A DNA stretch of 64,000 nucleotides, taken from contig NZ_QICS01000001.1 of assembly GCF_003201285.1 (NCBI RefSeq), positions 918,212 through 982,211 on the forward strand, read 5' to 3'. The DNA is from Lachnotalea glycerini (lineage in GTDB: Bacteria; Bacillota; Clostridia; Lachnospirales; Lachnospiraceae). Position numbers and translations under genes: made by a program. Each line of letters begins with the position of its first letter. Positions within the stretch are counted from its first letter, which is position 1. The notes under the pieces were generated by a model. That model was not told the origin of the DNA. It searched no databases and saw only the letters and a program-made list of their open reading frames with translations. Below, in pieces: positions 8,543 through 17,548 of the stretch.

Positions 8543-9880
8543 TTAGTTAATTTTTACACCTTTTCTCCATGATCCTTTTATATAAAAACCAAATGAAAGC
8601 AATGCTCCGATTAACCAGCCAATTGGCCAGGATGTCCAAATACCGGCAGAGCCAAAATATGGTGCAAGAATATAAGCCAATACAACTCTGATAATTAAAT
8701 CAGAAAAAGTAGCTATCATAAATACTTTCATAGCACCCGCTCCGCGAAGTATACCGTCAGCTATTAATTTAATTGATATTACAAAATAAAACGGCGACAC
8801 AATCATAAGAAATTGTTTCCCGGCTTTTAATGCTGTAATACTTTCACTATTCATAAACATTCCAAGCATTTGATTTGAAAATATAAAATATGCAATAAAA
8901 AATGGGAATGCCACAAGCATAGACATTTTAATACCCGCCTTAAACCCCTCCTTTACCCTATCATATTTACCTGCTCCCATATTCTGGGCACAAAAGCTTG
9001 ACACACCATTTCCCAGTGTTGTAAAGCTTGTTATGGTAAAGGTATTTAATTTAATAGCAGCAGAGTATCCCGCTATAACGGAGGAACCTAACCCATTAAT
9101 GAGGCTTTGAATAAATATATTTCCTATTGAAATAAAACTTTGCTGTAAAATACTAGGAATAGCAATCAAACTAATTTTACGTAGCATTTCATAAGAAAAA
9201 ATCTGTGTTTTCCCTTCAGTTTTTATAGCCATAACACGCTTTTTGACTGAAATGAGTGCTAATAAACATGCAACTCCTTGTGCAATAAAGGTTGCCCATG
9301 CAACTCCTGCAACTCCTAAATGAAACTGAATAACAAATAGTAAATCTAAAAATATATTACCTATGGAAGATGCAATCAGGAAATAAAGTGGAGTCTTAGA
9401 ATCCCCCAGTGAATTAAAAATTCCTGTTGCAATATTATATAAATATAGAAATAAAAAACCTCCTATATAAATTCTAAGATATAATGCTCCGTCTGTAAAG
9501 ATATTTTTAGGTGTGTTTATCATAAGCATCAATGCTTTGCTTCCAAATAAGCCGGCGAATGTAAGTACAATTGCTAATATAATGGAAGCAATCACAGTTG
9601 TTGCAATTGCAGTTTTTACTTCTTTGTATTTTTTGGCGCCAAAAAATTGTGAAATTACAATAGAACACCCTATATTACTTCCAATTGCAATTGCCATAAA
9701 TATCATAGTGATTGGATAGGATGCTCCGACTGCTGCAAGGGCATCTTCTCCTGCAAATTTGCCTGCAACAACACTATCAGCTATATTATAAATCTGTTGA
9801 AAAATTACACTAATAAACATTGGTATTGAAAATTTCCATAGCACTTCCTGTGGTTTTCCTTCTGTCAAATCCTTTATCAT
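8543..9880 (-). CDS. MATE family efflux transporter
   Basis: A 445-residue membrane protein with about 12 transmembrane helices in two similar halves. The N-terminus reads KDLTEGKPQEVLWKFSIPMF, then PMFISVIFQQIYNIADSVVAG, the signature of the NorM/DinF-like MATE group. Family members export cationic drugs or metabolites in exchange for Na+ or H+. AGGAGG lies five bases before the ATG. It is divergent from a LysR regulator at 10134, which may control it, and is followed by the aldo/keto reductase. A second, unrelated-context MATE protein is at 29234-30610. Confidence 0.92.
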   Translation of the reverse strand: MIKDLTEGKPQEVLWKFSIPMFISVIFQQIYNIADSVVAGKFAGEDALAAVGASYPITMIFMAIAIGSNIGCSIVISQFFGAKKYKEVKTAIATTVIASIILAIVLTFAGLFGSKALMLMINTPKNIFTDGALYLRIYIGGFLFLYLYNIATGIFNSLGDSKTPLYFLIASSIGNIFLDLLFVIQFHLGVAGVAWATFIAQGVACLLALISVKKRVMAIKTEGKTQIFSYEMLRKISLIAIPSILQQSFISIGNIFIQSLINGLGSSVIAGYSAAIKLNTFTITSFTTLGNGVSSFCAQNMGAGKYDRVKEGFKAGIKMSMLVAFPFFIAYFIFSNQMLGMFMNSESITALKAGKQFLMIVSPFYFVISIKLIADGILRGAGAMKVFMIATFSDLIIRVVLAYILAPYFGSAGIWTSWPIGWLIGALLSFGFYIKGSWRKGVKIN

Positions 9881-10043
9881 AATTTCCTCCTGTTATGTAT
9901 TTTATTATTCACAGCAACTTTAATCGCTTTCCTTGCACAATTACTATGTTCTTAATTACATTCATCGTTTGCAGCTTGCTAGTTACTCCGATTGGTATTA
10001 TACTACTTATAATTCAATAAATACAATGCATATTATTAATCTA

Positions 10044-10066
10044 TTACATAGATAACATCTATGTAA
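10044..10066. promoter_or_regulatory. 23-bp perfect inverted repeat, putative LysR operator
   Basis: TTACATAGAT, three bases, then ATCTATGTAA: two 10-bp arms with no mismatch. It lies between the divergent MATE and LysR genes, 67 bp before the LysR start, and contains T-N11-A type LysR half sites. A TATACT hexamer just downstream could be the LysR -10, so the site may serve autoregulation. Confidence 0.6.
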
Positions 10067-10133
10067 CTATACTGTTCTCAATATTTTCAGCAAGATAACC
10101 GTCAGAGGGTACACGATACAAGGAGGTATTATT

Positions 10134-11027
10134 TTGTCCGCAAGCTTTGATTCCTATAAAATATTTTATTATGTTGCCAAATATCAAAATATAACTGCTG
10201 CTGCAAAGGCACTGTTTCTTACACAGCCTACAGTCAGTCACTGCATTCATGGACTAGAAGCAGAGCTTGGGTGTATCCTTTTTTTGCGTTCACAAAAGGG
10301 AGTCACACTTACTCCGGAAGGATTGCTTTTATATGAACATGTCTCAATTGCATGTGAACATATTTTTAAAGCAGAAGATCTAATAAATGCAATGAATTCT
10401 CTGTCGGACGGCGTGATTCATATAGGAGCAAGTGAGACAACGCTGCATCATTATTTACTTCCATATCTTAAGGAATTCCGCCTCAAACATCCGAAAATAA
10501 AATTACAGATTGCAAACAATAATACTCCATCTACGATTGAATTTCTTAAATCCGGCTTAATGGACGTTGCTATTTTAGTAATGGCTACGGACGAAAAGGA
10601 TACTGAACTTACCGTTCACAAGCTTGCTTCTTTTCGATATGTTGCAATCGCATCGGATGCATTTATGGAACTAAAGGGGCGATCTGTTTCCTTAAGGGAA
10701 TTATGTGATTATCCTCTGATTTGTATGGAAGCGGGAACCTTTACCAGAAAATTTCTGGATAAATATTTTCTTGACTATCATTATGAGTTAAAACCGGATA
10801 TTGAACTTGCAACTGCCGACTTGATTACTCCCATGGTCAAAAATGATTTGGGTGTTGGCTTCGCTCCTTATGAATTTGCACGAAAAAGCTTATTAGACCA
10901 TACTGTATTTGAGTTAAATATAACAGAGAAAATGCCACCGTGTGAAATATGTGCCATTACTAATAATGGCAGGCCGTTATCCATTGCCAGTCAGGCATTT
11001 TTACAAATGCTTCTAAAGAAAGAATAA
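10134..11027 (+). CDS. LysR family transcriptional regulator
   Basis: A 297-residue LysR-type regulator. The N-terminal winged helix-turn-helix (about 5-65) reads FYYVAKYQNITAAAKALFLT followed by QPTVSHCIHGLEAELGC; the C-terminal periplasmic-binding-protein-like effector domain begins near residue 90 (VIHIGASETTLHHYLLPYL). The start is TTG at 10134-10136, preceded at seven bases by AGGAGG; no ATG is available at that point. It is divergent from the MATE/aldo-keto reductase pair, the usual layout of a LysR protein and its targets. A perfect inverted repeat at 10044-10066 is the likely binding site. The inducer is unknown. Confidence 0.93.
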   Translation: MSASFDSYKIFYYVAKYQNITAAAKALFLTQPTVSHCIHGLEAELGCILFLRSQKGVTLTPEGLLLYEHVSIACEHIFKAEDLINAMNSLSDGVIHIGASETTLHHYLLPYLKEFRLKHPKIKLQIANNNTPSTIEFLKSGLMDVAILVMATDEKDTELTVHKLASFRYVAIASDAFMELKGRSVSLRELCDYPLICMEAGTFTRKFLDKYFLDYHYELKPDIELATADLITPMVKNDLGVGFAPYEFARKSLLDHTVFELNITEKMPPCEICAITNNGRPLSIASQAFLQMLLKKE

Positions 11028-11044
11028 TATTTTTACAGAAAAAA

Positions 11045-11071
11045 AAGCGGATAAGTCCGATAAGTCCGCTT
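11045..11071. terminator. Bidirectional terminator between lysR and the GDPD gene
   Basis: A 7-bp stem, AAGCGGA (11045-11051) with TCCGCTT (11065-11071), between two convergent genes. It has an A run on the left and CATTTT on the right, so it can serve both strands. Confidence 0.6.
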
Positions 11072-11087
11072 CATTTTGAATTCTTCT

Positions 11088-14000
11088 TTAAGTTTTTGAT
11101 ATAGAAATTTTTCTTACATTCGAAAAATCACCATAATATTTTTTTCCATCTATCTTCACATAAGCTCTAATTTTGTAATAATACTTTTTTCCCACCTTAA
11201 GATTTTTTAAAGTTACAGATGTCTTTGAATTTTTTTTAATATTTTTAACCAACTTATATTCTTTATTACCTGGTTTTTTACAATATATTTCATATCCTGA
11301 AACGTAAGAAACTTTACTCCATGTCAGTTTCACTGATTTATCACCTTGATTCACAGCTTTTACCTTAGGCATCTTATTTGGCTTTATAATCACTATACAT
11401 TCAGAACTTTTACCATTTTCTGTGGTCACACCTATTTTTGCTTTACCCACCCTTTTTGTTGTAATCAAACCGGTTTCCGAAATGGTTGCGATTGATTCTT
11501 TCGAGGATGTCCAATTTAATATTACTTTCTTGTCCAACGATTGAATATTCTCCTGCAAATCAAAGGTGTTTCCAGTCGTTAATTCTATCACCGGCTCATT
11601 CATTACAAGTTCTATAGGCTGATATCTGTCATATTTTACAACTTGGATGTTTTTAATTCTAAAAATTCCATTCTCTCCTTCATTTAGTCCAAACACAACG
11701 CTAAGGTTTATGGATTGTGTTGCAGTATATGTAAAACATACTGTCTGCCATCCGGTTGTACTATCTAAATATCCAGTCTTTCCAATCTGTCTGTCATTCT
11801 GGTTAGCTGTAAAATACGGATAATTTCCTGATATAGAATTTACCTGTGCCGTAACTATTATGACTTGTCCTTTTGCAATGTTATCATTCACAAGTTCATA
11901 TTGACATGCACAATTCTTTCCAACATTTACTGTACTTACATTATCTTCTTCAAACCACGTGTTTTCTTTGGACAGACACTCTTCAATTGAAGCTGCTTTT
12001 TCAGCCTGACCATTATTTATTCTGACTTTATTATAATTTTCATTAATTTCCATGCTATCTTCTAACTCAAGATTGTCAACGTTATTTCCATATGTGATAC
12101 CATTTGTGGTAATGTAATCAACCTGCCATTTTCTACATTGTTCTTCAACTGAAAGATGATTAACATTCCATACAATAATCTCTAGATTATTCTTTTTTGC
12201 ATATGCGGCAACTTCGTCATTTAGTGATTTATAATAAAGGTTGATTCCATTACATTTTAACCGCAATGCTTTGTTCACTGCTTCGAATCCATCGCCATCG
12301 CTAATTAGACTAGTTGAGATGCTTTGATTGTTTTTTCTAACTGCCTTTAAAACCGATTCCTTTTGACTACTTATCTTGGCCGTTTGCAAAAATCCATACT
12401 TGTCCACTATTTTTAACAAAGCTTTTATATTTTTAACATCTTTAATTTCAATAGAGGGTATTAAGTTGTACTCATTGCAGCATGCCAATACCTCTTCTAG
12501 AGTTGGAATTTTTAAATTCTTATAATTTTCAATCCCCTGCCCATTATCTATGTTAAACTTCTTAATCTGCTCCAGTGTTAATTTCGTAATTTTACCTTTA
12601 CCGTTTGTCATTCTGCTGACATCCAAATCATGAGATATTACAAATTTTCCGTCTTTGGTTTGATACACATCAAATTCTACCGACTGATAGCCATACAAAC
12701 CCGCCATTTCCATAGCTGGAATTGTATTTTCAGGAGCCAGCGACGACATTCCTCTATGTGCAATCATAATAATGCTATCTTTCTCATCCTTACTGTCTGC
12801 TTCTTTATCTAATAGGGTAATTAACTCATTGTTATTAGCACTTTCTGCTTTTTTATTTTGTGCTGCCAAATCAGTGTTATTTTGTGTATCACCTTGACCT
12901 GCAATATGCCCAACGCTTTGTTCACTCTCTTGGGAAGATACTTCCTTATCTTGTGTTTCTTGTGTTTCTTGCGTTCCTTGCATTTCTTGCGTTTCTGTTT
13001 CTTGTGTTTCTTGCGTTTCTGTTTCTTGTGTTTCTTGCGTTTCTACTTCTTGCGTTTCTATTTCTTGTGTTTCATTATTTATATCTACTTTATTGCCTGA
13101 TCGTTCTTTCGTATAAATTTTTACCCCATAATCTACATTATTCAACTTTTCCCATGATGCATCGTTAGATTTTTTTAAAAAAGTTAAACATTCTCCTTTT
13201 ATACTATTATCCACTAAAGCAGAAGCTTCCCCGTTTACTTCCTCCTGCAAATCATCTGTTGTTTCAGAATCACTTTTTTCTTCTGTAACTTTGCTTTCTT
13301 CTATATCTTTGCTTTCTTCTATATCTTTGCTTTCTTCTATATCTTTGCTTTCTTCTATATCTTTGCTTTCTTCTATATCTTTGCTTTCTTCTGTCTTAGT
13401 GTTCTCTTCCTTGTCTGTCTTGCTAAACTGAGCCAGAGTAATATCTGTGTCTGCTTCAAGACTTAGTGAAATAATATATTTACTGCCCTCTTGGAGTATT
13501 ATTTCCGGCAGCAAAATTAAATGGCAGCCTTGCTGCTTTAATTCTCCGGTAATGGGATTTTCCAAAAGCATTTGAAAATCTTTGTCCGTTTCACCTTTAC
13601 TATTATCCACATAAATCTGAAGGGAATAATGAATATCATCTGAGGCTGTTATCACACGAACAGCTTCAAGTTTTTCTTCTATACTATTATTTTCACTAAC
13701 AGATTCCTGTTTTTCCTTTAATTGTTTTATTCCGTTTCCTGTTGTAAATTCACTTGCAATACAGACACCACTATGAAATGTTTCAAGTGTATACTCATTA
13801 CCATATTCATTTTCATAAACATAGTCATAATCTGATGCTTCTTTCTCTGTCTCTATAAAAGCAATCGCTGTTTCTATTGCAAACTTCTTATCAGATGAAT
13901 CCCGATCTGACTTTTGATCTATATTTTCTGACTCATTCAAATTGCCTGTATCTTGATTGCTATCAGCTTTGTCATTATTTGAATCACCACTTGCCTCCTG

Positions 14001-14135
14001 CTCACTTGTATTGTTTTCATCTAATTGGTTGTTTTGATCTTCAATTAATTCCACTGCATAAATTCTTTGTGGAATAAGAAGCCCTATATTAGCAGCTGCT
14101 AGCAGCACTGCAACCAATTTGTAACATCTAATCAT
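11088..14135 (-). CDS. Secreted multidomain glycerophosphodiester phosphodiesterase with low-complexity repeats, Big_2 and FnIII domains
   Basis: A 1015-residue exported protein. A signal peptide (1-27) is followed by an acidic N/D/E-rich linker, then a beta-sandwich region (about 105-345) resembling the lectin-like domain of clostridial surface proteases. That region is interrupted at about 247-287 by a KDIEES repeat array. A second low-complexity stretch rich in E/T/Q spans about 355-400. The GDPD domain (about 455-685) shows H460-R461 in IAHRGMSSLAPENT, then EFDVYQTKDG and ISHDLDVSRM, the expected catalytic His, Glu and Asp residues. A carbohydrate-binding-like beta domain, a Big_2 domain (TSSKESIATISETGLITT) and a C-terminal FnIII domain follow. 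There is no LPXTG motif. It probably cleaves glycerophosphodiesters or teichoic-acid-like polymers at the cell surface. Confidence 0.88.
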   Translation of the reverse strand: MIRCYKLVAVLLAAANIGLLIPQRIYAVELIEDQNNQLDENNTSEQEASGDSNNDKADSNQDTGNLNESENIDQKSDRDSSDKKFAIETAIAFIETEKEASDYDYVYENEYGNEYTLETFHSGVCIASEFTTGNGIKQLKEKQESVSENNSIEEKLEAVRVITASDDIHYSLQIYVDNSKGETDKDFQMLLENPITGELKQQGCHLILLPEIILQEGSKYIISLSLEADTDITLAQFSKTDKEENTKTEESKDIEESKDIEESKDIEESKDIEESKDIEESKVTEEKSDSETTDDLQEEVNGEASALVDNSIKGECLTFLKKSNDASWEKLNNVDYGVKIYTKERSGNKVDINNETQEIETQEVETQETQETETQETQETETQEMQGTQETQETQDKEVSSQESEQSVGHIAGQGDTQNNTDLAAQNKKAESANNNELITLLDKEADSKDEKDSIIMIAHRGMSSLAPENTIPAMEMAGLYGYQSVEFDVYQTKDGKFVISHDLDVSRMTNGKGKITKLTLEQIKKFNIDNGQGIENYKNLKIPTLEEVLACCNEYNLIPSIEIKDVKNIKALLKIVDKYGFLQTAKISSQKESVLKAVRKNNQSISTSLISDGDGFEAVNKALRLKCNGINLYYKSLNDEVAAYAKKNNLEIIVWNVNHLSVEEQCRKWQVDYITTNGITYGNNVDNLELEDSMEINENYNKVRINNGQAEKAASIEECLSKENTWFEEDNVSTVNVGKNCACQYELVNDNIAKGQVIIVTAQVNSISGNYPYFTANQNDRQIGKTGYLDSTTGWQTVCFTYTATQSINLSVVFGLNEGENGIFRIKNIQVVKYDRYQPIELVMNEPVIELTTGNTFDLQENIQSLDKKVILNWTSSKESIATISETGLITTKRVGKAKIGVTTENGKSSECIVIIKPNKMPKVKAVNQGDKSVKLTWSKVSYVSGYEIYCKKPGNKEYKLVKNIKKNSKTSVTLKNLKVGKKYYYKIRAYVKIDGKKYYGDFSNVRKISISKT
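12951..13075. repeat. In-frame degenerate repeats encoding E-T-Q-rich segment
   Basis: Repeats of the type TTCTTGTGTTTCTTGCGTTT on the plus strand encode ETQ-type units of the GDPD protein on the minus strand. The copies are imperfect, but unit lengths keep the reading frame, so copy-number changes would alter linker length without disrupting the protein. Confidence 0.75.
13290..13397. repeat. 18-bp tandem repeat (five perfect copies plus one partial)
   Basis: The unit TTTGCTTTCTTCTATATC repeats at 13290, 13308, 13326, 13344 and 13362, with a diverged sixth copy at 13380. On the minus strand it encodes (KDIEES)n. The near-perfect DNA identity indicates recent expansion and probable strain-to-strain length variation. 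There are no spacers, so it is not a CRISPR. Confidence 0.9.
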
Positions 14136-14456
14136 ACTCTGATCTCCTTAGACTTGTCTAATACTGCTTTTCCCAAATGTAATAGCTATTTCATTTAAGA
14201 GCAACACTGTTATTTAAAATTATACCAAAGCTTTCTTAATTATTGTTGTATTCATTTTTTACATTTACATTAATATTTTCTTACTCCAAAGTATGAATTA
14301 TCTTAACACTGTCTTAATTAACATGAAGTGACCTTTTTAACATTTATTCTTACGGGCACTTCATGTTTTTATTTTATAAAATTTATTTATTAATGATTTC
14401 AACAGAAAAAAACAAGACTATTTCCCTTTGAATTGTCTTGTTTTTTCTTGATTTAT
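14136..14456. other. Gene-free interval with a long hairpin
   Basis: A 321-bp gap upstream of the GDPD gene and downstream of the chemoreceptor. It holds the terminator at 14411-14442 and a 10-bp perfect inverted repeat, ACATGAAGTG (14321-14330) with CACTTCATGT (14357-14366), with a 26-base loop and a T-rich run on its right. No gene or known RNA family is recognised. The promoter of the GDPD gene must lie here. Confidence 0.5.
14411..14442 (-). terminator. Terminator of the Cache chemoreceptor gene
   Basis: The 8-bp stem AACAAGAC (14411-14418) with GTCTTGTT (14435-14442) is followed on the minus strand by a run of seven T. It lies 15 bp after the stop codon of the upstream chemoreceptor gene. 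Confidence 0.8.
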
Positions 14457-16457
14457 TTAAAATTGGAACTTATCAATTAAATTTTTAAGCATTGCTGATT
14501 CACCTGATAGTTCTTCACTAGCCGCTGCACTTTCCTGTGCAGTTGCCGAATTGGATTCAACTACACTTGCTATTTGATTAATCCCTTCTGTAATTTGCGA
14601 TACAGCGTTTGCCTGTGAAGATGAGGCGGCTGCTATCTCCGTTACAATATGATCCACCTGCTTTGCCTTTCCAATTACCTCATCCATAGAATTTGCAGCT
14701 ATTTGATTTAGCTTTGTTCCTTCCTCAACTGCCTGAATGGAGTTTTGAATCAGCACAGCAGTATTTTTTGCTGCCATCGCACTCTGTTCTGCTAAGGCTC
14801 TTACTTGTTGGGCAACTACAGCAAACCCTCTTCCTGATTCTCCGGCTCTTGCAGCTTCAATAGCTGCATTTAAGGATAATAAATTAGTTTGTGTCGCAAT
14901 ATCCTCAATACTCTTTATAATATTGGCAATTTCACTGGATGCCTCTTTAATTTTACCCATTCCGTCTATTGACTGTTGCATTTGATTATTGCTCTGTGAT
15001 ATTTCCGCATTCATATTATCAACCAATTCTTTTGCTTCTTCCGTATGCTTTGCATTATCCTGTGTCCGATTGGAGATTTCAGTTATCGTTGCCGTCAATT
15101 CTTCTATGGCGCTCGCCTGATCCGTTGCGCCTTCTGCTAAACCCTGCGATGCTTTTGCCACATCACTGGCTCCTAATGCAACACGTTGTGCATTTCCGTC
15201 AATTTCTATCATCGCTGAACTTAATGCTGTAACAATCTTTCTAAATGATTCACTTATTGTTGCAAAGTCTCCTATATAGGTTTCGTTGATATCAATTTTA
15301 AAATTACCGTTTGACATTTCATTAAGCTGAATACCAATATCTTGTATGATGTGATTCAAACTATCCACAGTGCTTTTTAAGGATAAAAGTAATATTTGTG
15401 TTTCATCATTACTTGTTGCCTGCGGTATTTCTGAGGTTAAATCTCCTTGTGCTAATAATTTTAGCCGTTCAACACATTGTATAATTGGCTGTGCAATTTT
15501 TTTTCCATAAATTTTTCCTGCATAATTTCCAAATATAATAAATGCAATAACCAATATCAGGCTAATCAATAGAGATATGTAAAATTTACCTAAAAAGTTA
15601 TTTCTGACTGCAACTACCGCAATACTCCAACCATTGCTGTTCTCAACCGGAGAGTATGCAACAATTTTTATCACACCGTTGTATCGATAGGTTCCAATTC
15701 CATTTTCGCCTGCTGCCATTTTTTCAACAATTTTTCCAAATTTTTTGAGCTTTGTATTCGTCTTTCCTAATTCAATGCCATTTTCAACTCCAACAATAGT
15801 GGAATCAATATCAGCAATTGTAGTTCCTGTTGAATCAACCATGAATGCAGTGCCATTCTTACCCACTACAATTTGCCTCATAATATTATTTAAATATTCT
15901 CCATCAGGAACGAATACAATAACACCGACTACTGTCGTATCCGGTATACCGCCTTCCCACAGTGGGGCCGCCACAACCATGCAAACCTGTTTTTCTACTT
16001 CACTGTAGGATGGGGTTTGGACATATGTCTTGCCTTGTATGCATTCCTTAAAATAGTCACTATCCGATACATCTACCTGATTAAATAAATCCATTCCATT
16101 CTTATCTATTATCGTACCATCTAAAAAACCATTTTTATCAATACGTTGTTGAATAATTGACTTTTTTTCCTCAATTGTTTTATCTGCGCTTGCCAATCTT
16201 GCTATACATCCCGTTTCATATGCTATAGCAAGATATTCCCGAGTGGATACCTCTACTAAATCTGCCGCTACATCTGATGTTTCTTTGATTGTTTTATTAA
16301 TCGCTCCAATCGAGGACTGGTAGCTTAAATAAGAAGTAACCAGTCCCAATAAAACACAGCACACAATAACTAAAGTAGTAATGAAATATACAATTTGTGA
16401 TTCAAGACCTACGAAATCATTGTTTTTTGCCTTTTTAAAAATAGGTTTTTTAAGCAT
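14457..16457 (-). CDS. Methyl-accepting chemotaxis protein with dCache sensor
   Basis: A 666-residue transmembrane chemoreceptor. The first TM helix is at about 28-50. An extracytoplasmic double-Cache domain (about 52-275) includes GFLDGTIIDKNGMDLFN and the DSDYFKECIQGK segment typical of dCache ligand sensors. The second TM is at about 285-310, then a HAMP domain and a cytoplasmic signalling domain with the hairpin tip ([20 protein letters not shown]). It would sense a small extracellular ligand, often an amino acid or organic acid, and signal to CheA. No CheR/CheB-tethering pentapeptide is visible at the C-terminus. It is monocistronic with its own terminator. Confidence 0.94.
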   Translation of the reverse strand: MLKKPIFKKAKNNDFVGLESQIVYFITTLVIVCCVLLGLVTSYLSYQSSIGAINKTIKETSDVAADLVEVSTREYLAIAYETGCIARLASADKTIEEKKSIIQQRIDKNGFLDGTIIDKNGMDLFNQVDVSDSDYFKECIQGKTYVQTPSYSEVEKQVCMVVAAPLWEGGIPDTTVVGVIVFVPDGEYLNNIMRQIVVGKNGTAFMVDSTGTTIADIDSTIVGVENGIELGKTNTKLKKFGKIVEKMAAGENGIGTYRYNGVIKIVAYSPVENSNGWSIAVVAVRNNFLGKFYISLLISLILVIAFIIFGNYAGKIYGKKIAQPIIQCVERLKLLAQGDLTSEIPQATSNDETQILLLSLKSTVDSLNHIIQDIGIQLNEMSNGNFKIDINETYIGDFATISESFRKIVTALSSAMIEIDGNAQRVALGASDVAKASQGLAEGATDQASAIEELTATITEISNRTQDNAKHTEEAKELVDNMNAEISQSNNQMQQSIDGMGKIKEASSEIANIIKSIEDIATQTNLLSLNAAIEAARAGESGRGFAVVAQQVRALAEQSAMAAKNTAVLIQNSIQAVEEGTKLNQIAANSMDEVIGKAKQVDHIVTEIAAASSSQANAVSQITEGINQIASVVESNSATAQESAAASEELSGESAMLKNLIDKFQF

Positions 16458-16692
16458 ATGTACCTCCCGTACTATTTTATTTTTGAAACATAATACTTTT
16501 TACCTAGTTAGTTGTGAACATTATACTATATTTCATTCTGACAAAATTTTATTTTATCAATATTTAATAAAGTTATTAGAATCTTAAAGCAAATAGTGGA
16601 ATACTTTTTAATCTAGGTCTTTCCTATGAACTAAAAAAGAAACATATATGTATACTATGTTTCTTTTGATAAATTAAAATGAATGTGCTTTC

Positions 16693-17124
16693 TTATAAAA
16701 ATACCTTTAACTCATCCATAAAATCCTGTTCAGTTTTAACCAATTTTTTTGCTAATGAAATGCTTTCTTTCGAAGCCTCTGTATACTTATTAATATATTC
16801 ACTTAAAGATTGGATTCCCATATTACAGCCATCCATCATGATTTTTGCAATCTTTTGAGTATTATCATTTATCATAAGCTTTACTTCTGTACTCATCCAT
16901 GAAAAGGTCTTAGCAAGCATACTTGGATCTTTTTCATCCTTATTGTACTTATTGAGTAACTCATGACATTCATCCCCAATATGAATATGAGGTTCATTAT
17001 ACTTATCAATCAATCTTTTCAGCTTGTCATTATCTACATATTGCATAACCTGTTCCATGCTGTCTGTTGCCGATTTGCAGCCAGCATTGCATTCCTTTAA
17101 TAGACAAATTGTATCTTCATTCAT
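16693..17124 (-). CDS. Unrecognised helical protein (possibly a four-helix-bundle DUF2383-like protein)
   Basis: A 143-residue soluble, strongly helical protein with a good initiation site before the ATG. Visible features are an N-terminal ICLLKECNAGCKSATDSMEQ helix, HIHIGDECHELL near residues 46-58, and two long amphipathic helices in the second half. The pattern of roughly four helices of 25-30 residues, with scattered His, Glu and Cys, recalls ferritin-like/DUF2383 proteins, but no full di-metal ExxH pair set is evident. No signal peptide or TM segment. It stands alone between a chemoreceptor and azlCD. The assignment is weak and I give no function. Confidence 0.6.
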   Translation of the reverse strand: MNEDTICLLKECNAGCKSATDSMEQVMQYVDNDKLKRLIDKYNEPHIHIGDECHELLNKYNKDEKDPSMLAKTFSWMSTEVKLMINDNTQKIAKIMMDGCNMGIQSLSEYINKYTEASKESISLAKKLVKTEQDFMDELKVFL

Positions 17125-17227
17125 AATATCATCCTTTCACCACTATAAATTTGCATCCTTTAGTGTGTGAAAAGTATTCTTTTTTTATTCATAAACTGTA
17201 TGATTCTCTATCTTTTTCATTTCACAT

Positions 17228-17548
17228 TCAAAAATTAAAAAGTACTATCAATCTTTCCACTACAAATACAACGGCACAGGCACAAATTGCAACGGTAATG
17301 AGACTTTTACCCTTATATGCCAAAAGTAAGGCTGTGGCAAAACCCAAAATTGCTGATATTGTACTTGCAGTAGAAAATAAAATTACAGGAAATGTCATTG
17401 CTGCAAGCGTTGCATATGGTACATAGTATAAAAATGATTTAATATATCTATTTTTAATTTCCTTATTCAGTAATGTTAAGGGAAGTGCCCGAATCAAATA
17501 AGTAACTGCTGCCATTACAAGTATGTAAATATAAATATTACCTTTCAT
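17228..17548 (-). CDS. azlD: Branched-chain amino-acid exporter subunit AzlD
   Basis: A hydrophobic protein of about 106 residues with four predicted helices, including VTYLIRALPLTLL and YVPYATLAAMTFP, which are AzlD hallmarks (conserved R-x-LP). It pairs with AzlC to export branched-chain amino acids or analogues. The ATG at 17546-17548 follows GAGGAG and is preferred to a longer frame starting at 17587. It overlaps the azlC end by 11 bp, so the two are translationally coupled. Confidence 0.92.
   Translation of the reverse strand: MKGNIYIYILVMAAVTYLIRALPLTLLNKEIKNRYIKSFLYYVPYATLAAMTFPVILFSTASTISAILGFATALLLAYKGKSLITVAICACAVVFVVERLIVLFNF

Noticed and set aside
12858..13168. Plus-strand hydrophobic Phe/Leu/Cys-rich open frames
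   Set aside because: They are antisense shadows of the ETQ-type repeats of the GDPD gene, with no ribosome site.
13290..13397. Direct repeats as a CRISPR array
   Set aside because: The units are contiguous 18-mers with no spacers, and they are in frame within the GDPD coding sequence.
11088..14135. LPXTG cell-wall anchor on the GDPD protein
   Set aside because: The C-terminus ends in an FnIII-like domain with no sorting signal or hydrophobic tail.
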